From positions 62,001-126,000 of the forward strand of contig NZ_SMFL01000015.1 in assembly GCF_004349265.1 (NCBI RefSeq): a stretch of 64,000 nucleotides of DNA, read 5' to 3'. Below the pieces are notes generated by a model that saw only the letters and a program-made list of their open reading frames with translations, had not been told where the DNA came from and ran no database searches. This document shows, piece after piece, positions 63,949 to 64,000 of the stretch. The position numbers and the translations under genes were made by a program. Origin of the DNA: Dyadobacter psychrotolerans. Its GTDB lineage: Bacteria; Bacteroidota; Bacteroidia; Cytophagales; Spirosomataceae. The first letter of the stretch is position 1, and each line of letters begins with the position of its first letter.

Positions 63949-64000
63949 ATGGAAAAGACTATTTTAGTAGCAGGCGGCACAGGAGATTTAGGCGGACGGA
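63949..64000 (+). CDS. NAD(P)-binding protein, 3' truncated
   Basis: Starts at ATG 63949 and runs off the window. The 17 codons read MEKTILVAGGTGDLGGR, a Rossmann motif GGTGDLG as in NmrA-like or atypical SDR proteins. The rest is outside the window, so nothing more can be said. Confidence 0.7.
   Translation, partial: MEKTILVAGGTGDLGGR

Overview
The window looks like the chromosome of a Bacteroidota bacterium of the Cytophagales, probably Spirosomaceae and Dyadobacter-like (inference from gene content). Signs are a SusD lipoprotein, a Reg_prop sensor kinase, TonB receptor, DUF1501/DUF1800 pair, DUF6660-CusA-CusB operon, many Gfo/Idh/MocA and sugar isomerase genes, and TAnnTTTG-type promoters. 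About 50 protein genes are visible. I saw no rRNA, tRNA, CRISPR array, IS element or prophage.

Layout. 0-4.4 kb: end of a SusCD locus plus a secreted cytochrome c protein. 4.5-9.2 kb: a Reg_prop sensor kinase, a pseudo-receiver without HTH, and a divergent NarL-type regulator. 9.2-14 kb: a Gfo/Idh oxidoreductase, an SDR/TetR pair carrying matching operators, and small conserved genes (DUF3050, YchJ). 14-24 kb: secreted carbohydrate enzymes (GH36 alpha-galactosidase, sulfatase, GH43, lyase-like protein) among membrane and hypothetical genes, plus a DUF4180 gene killed by one stop codon. 24-30 kb: an alpha/beta hydrolase, a six-PAS kinase and a zinc-less Fpg/Nei glycosylase. 30-39 kb: an in-frame chimera of an ECF sigma factor and the tail of an RND pump, then a metal efflux operon whose pump is fused to a TolC-type protein. 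39-42 kb: an ethylene-receptor-like histidine kinase overlapping a single-domain response regulator. 42-52 kb: mostly housekeeping (RidA, gamma-glutamyltransferase family, IMP dehydrogenase, START protein, DUF1501/DUF1800). 52-59.5 kb: a GH10 xylanase and a tight six-gene operon (DUF1080, Tat-type Gfo/Idh, secreted isomerase, ExuT-like MFS, PhyH, isomerase). 59.6-63.6 kb: a TonB receptor and beta-propeller phytase operon. The right edge cuts an NAD(P)-binding protein gene.

How the genes fit together. The main theme is glycan and glycoside use: enzymes exported to the periplasm or surface, sugar oxidation, and sensor kinases that may control them. The 53.6-59.5 kb operon fits a periplasmic oxidation/elimination route for glycosides feeding an importer. 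The TonB receptor plus phytase suggests inositol phosphate scavenging. The best leads for something undescribed are the sigma/RND chimera, the ethylene-receptor-like two-component pair, the six-gene operon, and the pseudo-receiver beside the Reg_prop kinase.
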